A stretch of DNA of 64,000 nt from Solea solea (GCF_958295425.1 NC_081154.1:4933139-4997138), one strand, 5' to 3'. Numbered from the stretch's first letter, positions 34,819 through 48,899 are shown. The notes: generated by a model not told the origin, from the letters alone. Numbers and translations are program-made.

Positions 34819-37800
34819 GGAGTAAAATCCACACACAACTCACACATTGAACGGATTGTGGTCCAATTTCATTATCTCTTTGAACTATACTGAACAATTG
34901 CGCGTCACGATGCACACTGAAATCATTTGACTGACCCTTTGCCCTTTTGTTTTCAAACACGGCATCATGAACATGTGTTTTTTCTCATGAAATCACACAA
35001 CTAACCACGCTTTAATACGATAAACATGTCATGATCTCAGATTTTGCGTAAATGGGTTTTCAACGCTACATGAGACACACACACGAGATAGAGAGAGAGA
35101 GAGTGCGGTCTGTTCTTTCTGTGGCCCAACTCGTCGCGTTGGCTCTTTAAAACGCTTACATCAGACGCTAACCGATCTCAGACCAGGATCTGAAGGGCTC
35201 TCAGTCAGTCGACTTAAAAGGAAAAACTTACTGCTATAATACATATCTGTTTTTCAACATTTGTGCACGATCGATATGGGTTCAGGTTTAGGTTTGTGTC
35301 TCATGCTGAGCAGGTAAATTAGGTGCATGACAAGCCTGGAAACCTTGTCGACTCAGCCTCCGAGTCCAATGTCTCACTGAAACACTAATAACATACTTTA
35401 GGGGGATAATGGCTGCCAGGAGATATGGATGGGGAGAAGGCCAAGAAATGCAATCAATCCAGCTTCTAGTCCAAAGCAAGTAAATGGAGAATGATTCAGG
35501 GTCTGGCTCTTGTTGTTGTGTTGCTTCCAGGGAGTCAAGCAAATGTTTTAATATTCAGTTACAACAATTTCCTTTTAAATTGGACTCAATGCAGCAGGCT
35601 GTCCTGGAAGCTAAACAGATCCCAAATCCCATAACGAAAATATGCAGTTTTGTTGATCCATTAAAGTATAATCAGAGGCCAACTTATTAGTTACAACAGT
35701 CTGAATTATACACAGTCACAGTCATCTTTCCAGCACATGGATATCATTTTCCTCAGAGATTATGATCTGTGTGCAGTTCTTTACCCAGTGGTTGCTGTTT
35801 GATATTAGCAGTTGTTCTTTCACCGTTACAAAACTTATTATAAAGTTTTTGAGCTTGGGTTGAAATGATCAAAAATCCAAATTCTTCTCTGAATGACATA
35901 TGAAAACATCTAAATGTTGCTAAACCATTTGGCAGAAATTGGCCTTTAAGTCATTTAAAACATTAAAGTTTGGCCCAGTGATGGTTTATTTCAATGCTAC
36001 TGTAGAAACTGTACAATATGGTGGACTCGGCTGAAAAGTGCAGGCTAAAAATGCTTTTTTATGCCGTGTTTTTATCGAGTGGGAGGGTTCAGTTTGGTAT
36101 AGTGTGTGTTTCCATTAGATCCAAATTAACCGGACAAACCAGGTCAAGAAAAATGCAAGAAAATTAAAAGCCTGAATGCAGGTACACACAGTGTGGGAGG
36201 TATAGTCGCTACGACTCAGCATATGTACAGTATTACAGTAAGTCTGACAGCAACTGGCAGGCAGGTTACGAAGCTACCAAGGATTATGAAGGCAAATAAT
36301 ACACAGCTTGTAAAAATCACAGATTTTGGGGCAGGAATAGTTTAGACAACAAAGCAAACAACGCAGAACATCTGGCAAACAGCAACAGCCCCCTTTTACT
36401 GCACATTTACACACAAACATTAACTGGAAATGAAGGACAGGTGGAGAAGCAGAAGATCAGAGCTGATTACACACGAGTCACAGGAGTGAGACGCCGGATC
36501 AGCACAAGATGTGAGCCCGCGGGACAAATATGGGAATGAGCGTCGTCCTCGTTTAAATTTTCCACTTAGGAAAACGGCAGGAGCCATGACAAAGCTTATT
36601 TACTGTTCCTGCAAAACATGGCCAACTAGCTGGATGCTGTTATGAATTAAACATGTGTCGGATGGAAAAGTCGTCCAAGGAAAAAGCACCAAAACAAGGC
36701 AAATATCACGTCCCACTGAAGACAACCTACCTCGGATAGATTATACTTATTCTTTACGTCACCGTGTTGCCAAGAGTCAGATACGATTGACAAAAATGAT
36801 GTGGATGATAAATTCAAGGAGAAGCCAGATTAACTCGCCCACTGGTTTGGGAACCACCATTATGAAGCAGAGGCAGCAGCAGCGTCTTGGCTTTTTTGAA
36901 ACAAGAACAAGACTATATTTGGATGAGAACGTGAAGATAGGTTAGAAAGCAAGGGGCTAATCCTACGTGTGGATATTGACTCCAAAAAATGGAAGTCGTG
37001 CTGCAGGGATTGATGCAATCAGAGGAGTTGCCCCTGGTGGACATTCAGGAGAAAACAGGTTTTAAGCTCTTCCACAATGGCTTCTCTTTCTAAACCCAGT
37101 CCATTTTTGATTTTTACATTCTGTGGATTAGTTACAACTCATTCTATGTGCTGCATTGTCAGGATAAAGTTCTCCTGTCTGTCAGTAGGACAGAATATTA
37201 TGTCTCTGATAACAGTATACAGTGGTTATTTTGAACAAACTTTCATGTTTTACGCCTCAGCAGCTCCCACACAACCTCGACACCCTTAAAGCACGGAAGA
37301 CACGGAGGCCTTACATCTAAACATAGTGCTCAAGGGCAGATATAACATTAATTTCCAACACCTGGGCTTAAAGGTTTAACAAGTGTGGGAGCAATGAAGG
37401 TGAGGTCTGCGCTGGTCAGATATGAGCCGAGAGGTGAAATGGAGTGTATAACAGGAAAGGAGAAGTGAAGAGGGCATGTGTGATGGTGTCAGTCTGGACA
37501 AAGGCCATGTGAAGAGGACAAATTGAACAAGGGGAGCGTGAGGGGGGAAAGGAGGTAAAGTGTGACAATGAAGGAGATATCGAAAGACAGCAGCCAGAAA
37601 GTGCAGAGAAGGGGAAATGAAGGAAGGACAAGGTTAAACCAGCGTTAATTACACACTGTATATCGTCTTTTTTGTGCCCAGCAGCACCCGAGCAATAATA
37701 AACTACAGTGAGGAATCATGCCACTACTGTGTATAAACTACAAAGTGAATTGTATTTTTCTGTGCAAACATGAGGAGATGACACTTCTTTATTAAATAAT

Positions 37801-37924
37801 CTTTTAATTGCATACTTATTGAGACAAAGGTTGCCACTTTAGTTCAGATAGTTAAAAAAGTTAAAAAAAATCCACAACCTAGAAGCACCTCAGACCATCT
37901 GAAGTCATTTCTATTATACAGCTT
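34819..37924. other. gene-free stretch
   Basis: Unique AT-rich sequence with AC and GA runs at 35074-35104. A MITE-like block at 36061-36125 (TTTTTATCGAGTGGGAGGGT, CAGTTTGGTATAGTGTG) looks like a fragment of the type seen at 37925. A 96-codon plus-strand frame at 36655-36945 has no recognisable domain and is not called. Confidence 0.5.
35074..35104 (+). repeat. (AC)5 plus (GA)8 microsatellite
   Basis: ACACACACAC is followed by GATAGAGAGAGAGAGAGAG. Seen directly. Confidence 0.8.
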
Positions 37925-38355
37925 TAGCCCTACTTGGCTCAGCTCTACTCCTTTTTTTGTGATAGTAGTGATAGTACCTGGTACCTGGTACTTTTTTTAG
38001 TACCTGCTCTGACGAGGTTCCAAGTGAGCTGAGCCGATACTAAAATGTGGTGTTTGACGGACTGCCGGCCACAACCTGTTCAGTCATATTTCAGTTCAGA
38101 GTCTGTTCTTCAGTCTTGCAGGGAACACTGAACAATCCTCTTTAAGTAACTGATTCCAATGATTCTGGTACAACTGCTTTGCCTGACTAGTTTGTGTCGC
38201 ATATAAAACAACATCATGGCAGTTTTGTGCAGCCGTGCTATGAAGACCCCGCCCACATTTAAGAGGTACTATAGTCATGGAAAACGACATGACTGACACC
38301 AAACCGAGTAAAGCCAAGTCGTGCTAGAACTGTATGATTGCAAAGCACCATTAGA
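37925..38355. mobile_element. hAT-type MITE (AGTACCTGGTACC family)
   Basis: Left part TACTTGGCTCAGCTCTACTC then AGTACCTGGTACCTGGTACT and AGGTTCCAAGTGAGCTGAGC. Right part ACACCAAACCGAGTAAAGCC and GTGCTAGAACTGTATG, whose reverse complement (GACTTGGCTTTACTCGG) mirrors the left end. This is the layout of a very common teleost non-autonomous element (memory). About 430 bp, no transposase. Confidence 0.65.
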
Positions 38356-39620
38356 TCCACTTTGAACGACACCAGAGCATCTGAAAAGCAAGCGCGTAGA
38401 AGCAATTCTGGTTCTTCACTATAGATGGCGACGTAACAAAGAATTCCGTGGGCTTACCTGTTTGCTTGGACCTTGGCGTCATCGGTGGATGCTTTACAGA
38501 TGGGCAGCACAACAAAGTTCCTATCCTCACGTGACTGTAACGATAAGAGTGATAACAGTTATGGTATAGGTATATCATGTCACATAAAACTTCATTTTTG
38601 GAAGAAGTTGCAGTCATAATGCACACACATTCAGTATCTCACAACATCAGTGCTATGCTTCGACTTACACAGCGGGTCATAAAATCATATTTGCTACTTG
38701 GAAGAAGGTCTTGTCTTTTGCAGCTGTGACATTTAGTGGATTTTATATTATGCTGCTCCCTTCAAAGCAATATTCCATTTGTTGCAATAACGAAGCATAT
38801 AAGGAGCCATCTCAACACTCATCATAAAAGGAATTCAAGATGGTGTTTTAATGCATGTCTGTTGCGATATAACTAATCATCACCAATAAGAAATGCCCCA
38901 ACTCAATCCTTTTTCTTTTACAAAGAAAAGACCAACCCAAAACTGAAAGAGTGCATTTTGCTTTGACAGAAATTAGAGTTGAACGAATGCTAATCCCAAT
39001 CCGGCACATGTTCTTGGAGCTAAAAAAAACGACCCTATCACATTTCACACATTTCAAAAATCAAAAAAGCCATAAATCCTGAATAACATTCTTACAAAGA
39101 CTTGTAAAGCAGAACTTTTTGTGAGTGTGCAACGTTCTACATTTATGATTTAAAGCCTGAGGGGGGGGCTCGGGCTCTTGACGGCTGACAGCACAAAAGT
39201 GTTTGGGAGTATTATGACCGCAGGTGGAGTTAAATCATGAGATAATTTCCTCAGCACTCGGGTTAACGGGTAGGAAGGAGCAGGTATACGCGGGGCAGCT
39301 GCGTAATCTTTTGAACATTTTGAAATGGTGGAGCCAGGTTTGATGGAGCAGGGAGACGGACTTTGAATAGAGGGGCAAACAGGTTGGCAGGAGAGGAAGG
39401 AATTATTTATAATATGGAGCAGAGGTCACAAATGACTGCACAGTGTATCAGCTTTCTGCGGAAAAGGCAATATTACTTTCTTTTTTTTTTTGCTTTGTAT
39501 GTTTAGATTAAGTTTATGGAGACAGTGGGGAGGGTTGGTGTGTTAGTTTCATTCAAATATGTCGAGTTTTGACAGTTTTGCTCATTACAAGATAAAGGGT
39601 TTTCTTAAAGATTTGATCAA

Positions 39621-39686
39621 GGTCAAATTTATTAATATAGCACATTTAAAAACACCCCTTGTTGCCCCAAAGTGCTTTGTTTTTGA
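39621..39686 (+). repeat. interspersed repeat fragment
   Basis: GGTCAAATTTATTAATATAGC then ACATTTAAAA and CCCAAAGTGCTTTG resembles a frequent fish sequence of the form tttatttatatagcac...caaagtgctt. Short and diverged; class unknown. Confidence 0.4.
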
Positions 39687-41069
39687 GAGAAAAGAAGATA
39701 CAAGAAGAGAAAATAAGATACAGGAAGATACAAGAAGATACTTTAAACTCAGAATTCAGACTTTTTTTCTCAGAATTCATGTTGTTGTATTAACGTGGCC
39801 CTAATACTCAATAAGACCCATTAACATTAAAAAAAAAAAACTTTAGAGCCCAAATACAGTCGGGCAGTAGGTAGATTCTTATTAATATTTTATGGGAACA
39901 TACTTGAGTGATCAATTACCCATCACAAAATATTCAGATTGATCCATCCAAAACTATATACAGGAAGTAGCTCAAAGTAGGCCAAACGTACAGGGCTAGG
40001 GTTTGTAACCATGGAGTAAAAATACAATTAATGTAAGTCAATGTAATGTCCTCTGAAGTCATGGAAACCAGACTGTGGGTGGTAATTTCCAGCAATTGCT
40101 GCATATGGTTCTACACATACAGCTGCGTCAACAAAGAAAGCTTTAATCAACGACAACAATAGGTAAATAAATAGGTAGATCGTTTTCTTTTGTTCGCTGT
40201 TGGCAAAATAGCAGTTTATACTCGGTCATTTGTTCAGCATTACTGGTGGGTGAAATTGTCGCTGCCCTCTAATTTAGCTCATCGTTACGGAAGGTATTTT
40301 AACCACCGGGAAAACACAGGACATGGTCTGAAGAGGACGGATAATTCAACAGGAAAAAGTCAACACAGTAAAGCACAGGCGGGAGGATGCAGGAGAGATG
40401 AAAAGGTGGCATGGGAGGAGAGACGTGAGGCAAAGACACTGTGTAAGGTGAAGGTCGCTCCCCATCCTGAAGTCATAATGCTGTCAAATTCTGACACACA
40501 GACATATTGGAGTCACTTACACTTCCCGAGGAGAGGCATTATATCTGATGTGCGACGGCAAATGCAGTCTGTGTCCATAAATCCACTCCGAATTCATGTA
40601 AATAATCATGTAAATGCAGAAGTTGCTTGGTCAGACATCGGATTTTAAAGTAATCTGGCAACAGTTGTCTGCACATTCATGGTTACACTGTGAGGAGTTT
40701 GTGCCAACAGCAAGCTTTTAATGATGTGATGATGTAAAAAATACCTTAAAAAATAAATAAATAAACTGTGCTCAAGAGAGAATTTCCCAGAAACAACCTG
40801 AAGCTGACATTATAAAATCCGTGTATAATTGCTGCCAATAAATTCAGACTTAACGGTGCTTTAGTCTACTTTTAAATGGGCTATCCATACTTCTTAATGA
40901 CTGCCCTGAACGGCTGCCAACAACGTGAAATGAAGCGGCTCTTCACGGGAGGTGAGCTGTGTTTCCTTCTTCTATAATTATATGGTCTCATTCCCCACAG
41001 TGAACTATATCAATCAAAGATATAGGAATGATATTAGCAGTAAATGAATAAGGATGATGATCAGTGATC

Positions 41070-41090
41070 GGCCACTTTATTAGGTACATG
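41070..41090 (+). repeat. MITE terminus fragment (CACTTTATTAGGTACA)
   Basis: GGCCACTTTATTAGGTACAT matches the widely seen fish DNA-element end CCACTTTATTAGGTACACC. No partner terminus is found nearby, so only a fragment. Confidence 0.45.
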
Positions 41091-44084
41091 AGACAGCTGA
41101 TTAAGTGGCAGGAGAGGCTGCAGCTGCAGTCCGTCGGATGCAAGGTTTGATGGGTAGAACATGCTAGAGCTTATGTATATATTTGTGCATTATAAAGTGG
41201 CTTATATCCTTTTTTTTCAGCACAACCTATATGAAATCTGATGAAATTCTGTATATGAACAAACCTGAGCAAAAAAGTTTAAAAATCTAAACGTTAAAAA
41301 TTGGACTGAATTTGTGAAATTTGGAAATACGTCAAAGTTCAAGTTTCGCTTGGCTTAAAAAGAAAAAGAAAAGAAAAACAGTTTTTTTTGTGAATTATGC
41401 ACAATTAACGCTACTCCCTTTCTTTTTAAAATGTAAAATTAATCACAACTCAACAACACATAAGACGACATTCTGTAAAGCCTGAAGATGTGACCTATAA
41501 ACACACACCCCCAGGATGTCCATATAAGGAGTTGTGTTTTATTCCAAGGGTGCACCTGCGCCACAGATCCGTGCCATGTGAGCACCAAGGGTTAATACCA
41601 CTTTAAAACAGTCTGGCCGTTCTCCTCTGACATCAACAAGGCAATTTTGCTCATGACAACCGCTGCTCATTGGACATTTTTCCTCTTTTTATCTGACCTT
41701 TCTCTGGAAAACCCTGGAAATGGTTGTGTATGAGAATCATCAGTTTCTGAAAACACTTGGAACAGCCACATTCTGTCATTTAATCCCTTCCACATTCTGA
41801 TGCTCAGCTTGACCTTCAACAGTTCGTCCGACTACGTCTACATAACTAAATGTGACGAGATTGCTGATAAGGTGATAAAGGGATTTGATATTGATCATGT
41901 GAACCTCAGTGTGTATTCCAGTATCAGGTCAATAGTCAGAATAAGACGGTTAAAAAAAAAAAGCATTATCTGATCGCCATAAACTGGCATAGGGTCATAC
42001 TCACAATAAGCAATAACCTGACAAAGATGTGGAGTATTCCGATCACGGTTGGATCAGATTATTATGTTCTGTTGGGGATATGATATGAGGTATCATCAAG
42101 ACTAGGCTCTTCCAACATGTCCATGCTCCCTGTTCAGTTGATGGCTGGCAAGTTTTGGTTAGAAGAGAGAATGAAGAAGACGGTATCCATGAAAACTTGC
42201 TCGAGGTTATCTGAGAATGTCCGCTGGTACCCGCATACAATATGTACAACTCAGCATTCAAAGAATACATAATACATACAGAATAGGGCAAGATCTGAGG
42301 GAGAAATTGCTGATACTGGAAGGGAATATATGCAGACCTTTGTTGGAGCATGTATGCACATGTGTGAATGTGAAGCAGCTCTCCTTGGATATGGAATACA
42401 AGCAAGTATGACGCAGCCCTAACTAACCAACCCATGCAAAAAATTAATTATATATAGAATAAGTCTTGAATCTATCCAGCATCAAGTCATAACACGTAGT
42501 GTGTGAAAACTTTGCCCTCAACAGACGAGTACGAAGAGAATCACGAGGAAAGCCAGAGCCTGTAGCAGATTTTTTCTAAAAGTTTTTCTTCAAAAAATGT
42601 AATTTTGAGAGGATTGTTGATATTTTATTACTCAAATGTATCATTTATATTCAGTGTGTACTGTGGGAATCCCCCTTTATCTCTGTATCTTTTCTCCCAG
42701 GCTTCTTTTCTTTTTTTATTCCCCGGGCTGCAGGTGTGAGAGCAGAGCCGTAATTACTGGGAGTCTGCCTATCGGCACATGAATCATCTTTCTAGAGTTT
42801 AGAACATTTTCATTGTCTGCTTGAATACCCAACTTTTGGCTTTTTAGATAGAATTACTGTAGATGGTGTAAGAGTTGCCCATCAATGTTTATTGTTTCTT
42901 TACATCCTGGATCACCCAGGACAAAGAATAGGCTTAGGTTAAAAAAGAAAAACACAGACTTTCTAATTCATACTTCATCTGAAAGATCAATCGAATCATA
43001 AGATCTTAATATTTATATTTTATTTATTATACCCACCCTCTGCTGGACAACTTGGTAATTACCTCACACTGTCTGGACACTTCTAGGCTGTACCTTTTGA
43101 ACTGGAATGGGTTAAGGTTTTTTTAAGGTTCAAGAACCAAATTATTGCCTACGATTGTATTGTATAGAGCTTTATTTTGTGGTAATATTAAATAAAAGTG
43201 CATTAATGTAATGACTTCTTTTGTAGTATTAGTTCTGTAAAAGAAACTTTCATAACAAAGCAAAATTAGAATGCTAACTGAAATATCTCTCAGTGAATCG
43301 ATATCAAATCAGAATCTAATCTATTCCGAAAAATAAGCCCCAATACTGGGCCCTAGAGTACTACTTTTACTTTAATGCATTAATAGTTAGAAGTCTGAAC
43401 AGAAAATGAGCAGTGGGATTGAATTGCTAATTTCTCATTCAATCCTGCTGTCAAACACAGCATCATGATTCCTTTCTTTTCTTAACTCCAACCGGCAGAG
43501 ACACACAAGTACCACGCTGCTCTCTGCATGAAAACTTTCCACATCCCCAGTGGTATTCATTATAGTTACATTAATTACCCTAATTATTATTATAGGAGCA
43601 TCTGTTCACCCTAGAGGGATAAATGCCCTCTTGATCGGTGAGTGATAATATGTGCACTCTGGCATGCACTCTTAATTGGGAAGGCACCTCAGAAAGTTCA
43701 ACATCAGAGCCCGACATGACGAATTTTGTCGTTGAGATTCCTGTCACCAAAGAGGACACACTGTGACTCACGTCCTTTACCTAAACATAGCACAAGTTGA
43801 GTCACCACGACGTTGTTAAAAAGTGTGAAAAGTAGGACATCTCTACTGTCCGCACATTCAACAGTCTTCCCCAGCCAAGGACATGATACCAGATCAAATA
43901 AAATAAATACTGCATTACATGGACCACATCATGCATTTCCCTTTTGATTTGAGGATAAATTAGACTGAATCTAAATTAAGTATTTCAGATAGCAAAATGC
44001 TAATTCATTTGGAATTCATTGTACTTTAAACCTTTTTAGTACATAGAAAAAAGGAAGGAAAATGACTCTGGAAACTTTAAGCAG

Positions 44085-44128
44085 ACTCTCATGCAGCATG
44101 CAAAAGACCCCTGTTTGAGAACCCCTGG
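44085..44128 (-). repeat. hAT-like element end fragment
   Basis: ATGCAAAAGACCCCTG then TTTGAGAACCCCTGG reads in reverse as CCAGGGGTTCTCAAA, the typical start of a fish hAT MITE. It directly abuts the Harbinger-like element at 44129. Confidence 0.4.
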
Positions 44129-44661
44129 TTTAGACACATGTTAAATTCCGATTTTAGTTGGACTAAGATAATACGTGAAAACACTTTAGTCCGACTAAAA
44201 TCGAGCTAGTCTTAGTCAGACTAACATACCTGGATAATGCAAATCAGATTACTCCTGCACATACACGCTTGCTTAGACTGGAGTTGGACTTGGCCTTCTG
44301 TGCATGCACCAACATTTCCTCCCCGGGTCTTTGACCCAGAAGTAGAAGGGAACTGCAAAACTGTTGCTGGAAAAAGACGAAACAACACGATGGCGTCAGC
44401 GAGAGCAAAATCTATGGAGAAGTCCCACTTTTGGACTGACGAAGAGACACGTACAGCACGATCCATCTCATCGTCCGTCGTTAATAGGTCAACAGCAAAC
44501 TGATTCAATACACAATAGCTTACAGAGATACAGCGCCACCTACAGAGGAGGAGTCAGACGTGATTTTCTTCTACACTTATGGAGAGTATGTTCAGACCTG
44601 GCACGAACGCCCGCCTTAATCTGACTTAGCCCGATCCAACTGTGCATGTAAATGTACCGAC
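44129..44661 (+). mobile_element. Harbinger-like MITE, copy A, with Myb-exon remnant
   Basis: Left end TTTAGACACATGTTAAA, right end TGTGCATGTAAATGTACC. A subterminal inverted repeat at 44149-44166 / 44186-44203 pairs at 17 of 18 bases (CGATTTTAGT-GGACTAA). Two further copies lie at 46487 and 48970 (reverse). Copy A alone retains an ATG frame at 44390-44503. The internal segments CGGGTCTTTGACCCAGAAG and ACAGCGCCACCTACAGAGG are shared with the reverse copy. Assignment to PIF/Harbinger rests on the Myb-like peptide and terminus style. Confidence 0.65.
44390..44503 (+). pseudogene. Myb/SANT-like first-exon remnant of a Harbinger transposon
   Basis: An ATG frame of 37 codons includes KSHFWTDEETRTARS. 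The W-(S/T)-x-E-E-T core is the start of the trihelix/Myb-like domain of the accessory DNA-binding protein encoded by PIF/Harbinger transposons. The frame ends in TGA before the rest of the domain, so no functional protein is expected. It marks the element as a deletion derivative of an autonomous transposon. The short motif could be coincidental, but its place inside a MITE with Harbinger-like ends supports it. Confidence 0.5.
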
Positions 44662-46486
44662 TACTGGTTTGAATATATGGGACGTATACATTCTCACAAT
44701 CAAGATGCTGAACAGGAGTCTCCCATGTGTCAACCTGCCACTTGAAGTAATGATGGGTGAAACTTACAAAGACAAGAATCGGTGCATGAGATCTGCTGTG
44801 CTGTCAATCACACTGCATCTACGCTCCGATACCTTGATTTATAGTCGTTCGCAGAGAGGGGGAGATTTGGGAGATTTATTTTTGGCTCACCACATTTGCA
44901 GATGTATTGAATAACATGCATAAAAAAGTATATCTGGTGAAAATGTTTACTCATTCAAAATAATATTAGATGTTACAGAATGGCAGTAAAAAATAGTAAG
45001 AAATATTATATTTTTGAGTACTGAATTACCACTGTTTTCTTATCTTCTTCTCTATCTCTATATTGATAATTGAGTTGAGAAAGTTTTTATCTTTAAAAAT
45101 TGTGGCCTTGAGTAAAATGTTTGGTCTATTTGACTCTAAATGTGACCATAATTTACAAAAAGAACACCATGCTGTATTGAGGAACTTCTATTACTAGTGA
45201 CTGAGACCATAAACTCCCCAGGAAAATGTTATGTATCAAGGAAGAAGTAGGCTAATTTGGTCATAGATTACATACAATTTGACATCTTCATGTATCCAGT
45301 GGTGTCGCCCCCAAGAGGTCACTCGATAAAATATCATTTTCAGTTTTGGGCTTCATTTTCTGGAAGCAGAGACATCATCCACTGTTAATATACGGTCTAT
45401 GAGAATAAGAGATGATGTGTAAAAGGAGAACTGTTATCTGCTCCAGATGTTGTGGCTTCCCAATGTTGTCTCTCCATCTCAGCAGTGAATCCACATCCTT
45501 TCGTCTTGACGTCAGCTGTGGACACTGTAGTGAAAGGCTACTATTTCTTCTCTTGAACAGAGAGATCGCTCATGTCTCCCTCAGAGGAATACAGCCCAGA
45601 GTTGTTTTGTGTCCACTGAGCTGAGTTTGTAGACGCCACAACCACCAGAAGCTCACAGTGAGTTTGTATTCCTGCAGTAACCTGAAGGTTAATGTATTCT
45701 CCAAATACCAACGGATGAAAACATAAATGAAGACATGCGATAAAAGATTTATTATGACACCCCAGTGAGGTCAGAGGATGGATTTCCAAGTGATGCAAAC
45801 CTTTAAGTTACCAAAAGAAAATACAAAGATAATTTATAGTTCTTTTGAGGGTGTCTCCTGCTGAGATGGATGCAGGAAACCTCATGGGCATGCCTGGTCA
45901 GTACCAGGAGAGAGCACGGCACTGACTGATGCCTGCCAGGTAGGTGCACAGAGATGCACACTGTGAGTGCGGGCATTTGTTTGACTGGAGGCGGCCTGGC
46001 TGAAGTCTGCCATTTATTGCTTGTGTTTACTTGTGGCCACAAACATCTGCCCAAATCACTCCTGGAAACACTTTATCCCGCGCCCGAGGCTCGGCTGTCT
46101 GGTGAGGCCGCAAATGAGAAGAAATGCTGCGGCTCCACGGAGAAGCAAAGTGTGTTAAATGGAAACACAGTCATGGCCGTGAACGTGTCCCAGATCAGTT
46201 TATGAACATAAGGGCTACATTGTTCACTTGAGAGTGATGATACCAATTTCGGGTTTGCACACAGAGGCACAGCTACGGTTAGGTCTTATTCCCATCTGGG
46301 GAAACAGAGGGAAAAAAGCAAAACAAGCTTTTACAATAAATAATGTAATAAATAGCGCTGGAATCTAAAAAGTAGGATTTCAATTCTTTTCAGTACACAC
46401 TGGGTGCAGGGAAACATTATGTTTGAAATTTGAATCCCATTGGTCAGAATGGGTCCAGTGAGTAAGTAATAGTCAGTCAGTAGTGT
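44662..46486. other. gene-free stretch
   Basis: Unique AT-rich DNA. Around 45290-45405 the text AGAGGTCACTCGATAAAATA followed by TTAATATACGGTCTATGAG may be the end of a TATACGGTCTATG-type MITE. No exon supported. Confidence 0.45.
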
Positions 46487-46655
46487 GTTTAAATGCATGT
46501 TAAAAGTCTGATTTTAGTCAGACTAGGACAATAATTTGGTTCTCTTAAACACGTGACATGATGAGCTAGTCTTAGTCGGACTGACATGGATAATGCGATT
46601 CATAGTTCAATTATTCCTGCGTGTATGCGCTTAGTCGGACTGGAGTTGGCAGACA
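46487..46655 (+). mobile_element. Harbinger-like MITE, copy B (left half)
   Basis: Aligns with the left part of copy A: GTTTAAATGCATGTTAAAA, CTGATTTTAGTCAGACTAG, GAGCTAGTCTTAGTCGGACT, ACATGGATAATGC, GACTGGAGTTGG. Similarity fades after about 46655; the right half is diverged or deleted. Confidence 0.6.
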
Positions 46656-47153
46656 CACAGGAAGTGCATCACTCCGTGTCCAGAAATTGTGCTAGTAAAG
46701 CGAGACGACTGCAAACGGGTTGGAGAATGAACGAAAGAACACAATGAAGCGTCCAGAAAAAAGTTTCAGAAGTGAAAACACTTCTTCCGCCCCCCACCCG
46801 CCTCCGCTATGCCACTGCATACAAACAAACGCTCCCTCAGACAGGTCTGATAGTTTTGCTTGACAGAGTCTGTTCTCACACAGCATACAAATATTGTTAC
46901 TCAGAGGCAGAATAATAAAATAAACAAATCAACAGTGATGCATTGGAGATTTAAAGATGCTATACACTTATACAAACATATTATGGGTTGTATATTCAAC
47001 AGAAGAGCTGCGGAGCAGGGATTATTAAACTCGAGGTAAATGTGAAGTGGTCAGGGAACGGGCGTTGTGCTTTAATCCCAGTGAAGGAATTCACGGGGCA
47101 GTCCTTCACTCCAAATGGACTCATCATTATCAAATCAGTAACACATTCATAAT

Positions 47154-47180
47154 GCACACACATACACATACACACACACT
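47154..47180 (+). repeat. interrupted (CA)n microsatellite
   Basis: CACACACATACACATACACACACAC type tract with two TA interruptions. Confidence 0.8.
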
Positions 47181-48878
47181 GTCTAAGTATGTGGAGAAGC
47201 CAAGGCTTCACAAGATTATCAATCATCTGGATTACCATAATTATTTTGGATGAAAGCGACAAGCTTCAGTGGAAATCCAGCCCCCTCCTCCCTCTTCCTT
47301 CCCTTGATTTCAGCTTCCCCACAGGGCCACTAAATGTCACATCTGTGGTTCCACGCAGGGATGTGGCAACTGTTGAACTCACCAACAAGAATGACATTAT
47401 AAATATGGACATTTCCAAAAAGAAAAAAGAATAATAACAATAATAATACTACTACTAAAAAGAGCCATTCCATGAAGCAGCTGCTCCAAAAACATGCCGC
47501 CTCCTAAATGTCAAAGAAAAATCAGCAATCCTTGTGTCTTCTGGATTTCACCGGACTTCCCTTTTAATATGTTAATTGCAATTCTGCAGCATTTTATTTT
47601 GTTTGTTCCTTATTCTGGCATTTTCCAGCACCAACATGGAGGTAATTTCATGCAGTAGTTGATTTTGGTAATCATCATATTCGGTTTGGTCTCTCTTTTC
47701 TTTTTTGATGTAAAGCAGAAGTGGGAAAAAGTCATGTTGACGTTCCACAGTCTCACTCCTTCACACTGAAGAATCCACCCTGTGAGTCGCAGCATCATTT
47801 GCATCATATTATACTCGCCCATTCAACCCCGTTTAAATCCTTCTGGAAGTTTTCAAAATAAGATTCCCCTCATGCGGCTTCAGCTGCGTTTTTTCCCCCC
47901 AGATGTGGATGCTCTTTTCCAAAAAACCCTTCCCCTCCCTCCGTCTGCTGCGAGACCAACTTGTGCCAAGCACACCTGGCCAAAAGACTACAGAGGAATT
48001 TAAATCTCGTCAGCATTTATACAGGATCCAACTGTTCTCCGAGGAACACCATTAAATATCCTTTTATCTGGTCTAGTAAAAAGTATCAGCTAACGAACAA
48101 TAAGTTTACCTTTGACAGAAAGATGAAGACGAAGTTCAGTTGTCGTAACAGTTTGACTCTTGGCTGTAAAACGCCGCTGACCTCTCAATGCAACAACAGC
48201 TCTCAGATTTCTGTTTTTGTATTACTTTTACAACTGCTGTACATGTTGGTGTTCTTTTGGTGATCTGCTGGGGGTTGTTTAATGCACATTGCAATATATT
48301 ATGTGCAATATCTGCACTTATAGTTCCTTAAAATACATGTAAAATGACCTCAAAGACAGTAAAGAAATGAAAAGCGACCAAAAAGACACAAAAACATCTA
48401 CAAAGTCAAGAAATCAACAGCACAGTGGTGCAAAAAATGTGTGACACGGCAAAGAAAAGACACAAAACAACGACAAAGAGTCAGAAACAACTACAGAGAC
48501 GGACTCCATAAGAAGAAGAAAAAAACTGAAATTAAAAGGAAACTTTTAGTATGAGTCTCCTGATTAGTGGTGTCTGAAGAGCCAGGCTCAGAATAGCTCC
48601 CTCCCTCTGCTAACAGCAGGAGGTTGACATGCTAATTAGCATCTTAATGTTACCTGGATGAGCAGAATATTTTTTTTCAGCATCCACATAACTTTTAAAA
48701 TTGTTAATGACCTGATTTACTGTATATGTGACTTCAGCTGTATTATGCACAACTCAAGTCAAACTACTGAGTTGTACTGTAACTACTAAAAATACTTTTT
48801 TATGTGCAATTCTTCTTAAACTGTATTGATCCAGATATTGATTTTCTATCAATATTGACATGTCTTTATGTTTATTTG

Positions 48879-48899
48879 TGAGTGAGTGAGTGAGTGAGT
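48879..48899 (+). repeat. (GTGA)5 microsatellite
   Basis: Five tetranucleotide units. A reverse-complementary (CACT)n lies at 49842-49872. Confidence 0.85.

Larger units (their letters stand above)
38356..44084. other. gene-free stretch
   Basis: Mostly unique. Contents: a repeat tail at 39621-39686 (GTCAAATTTATTAATATAGCA type), a 21-bp MITE end at 41070-41090, and a 152-codon plus-strand frame at 40190-40648 that opens on TTG, has no domain and is treated as chance. Around 41925-42060 the text hints at another interspersed repeat without clear ends. Confidence 0.5.

Noticed and set aside
36655..36945. 96-codon plus-strand frame rich in R, K and T
   Set aside because: No recognisable domain or neighbouring exon; composition follows the AT-rich DNA.
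40190..40648. 152-codon plus-strand frame
   Set aside because: Opens on TTG, no domain, no splice or promoter context, and length is compatible with chance in 64 kb.
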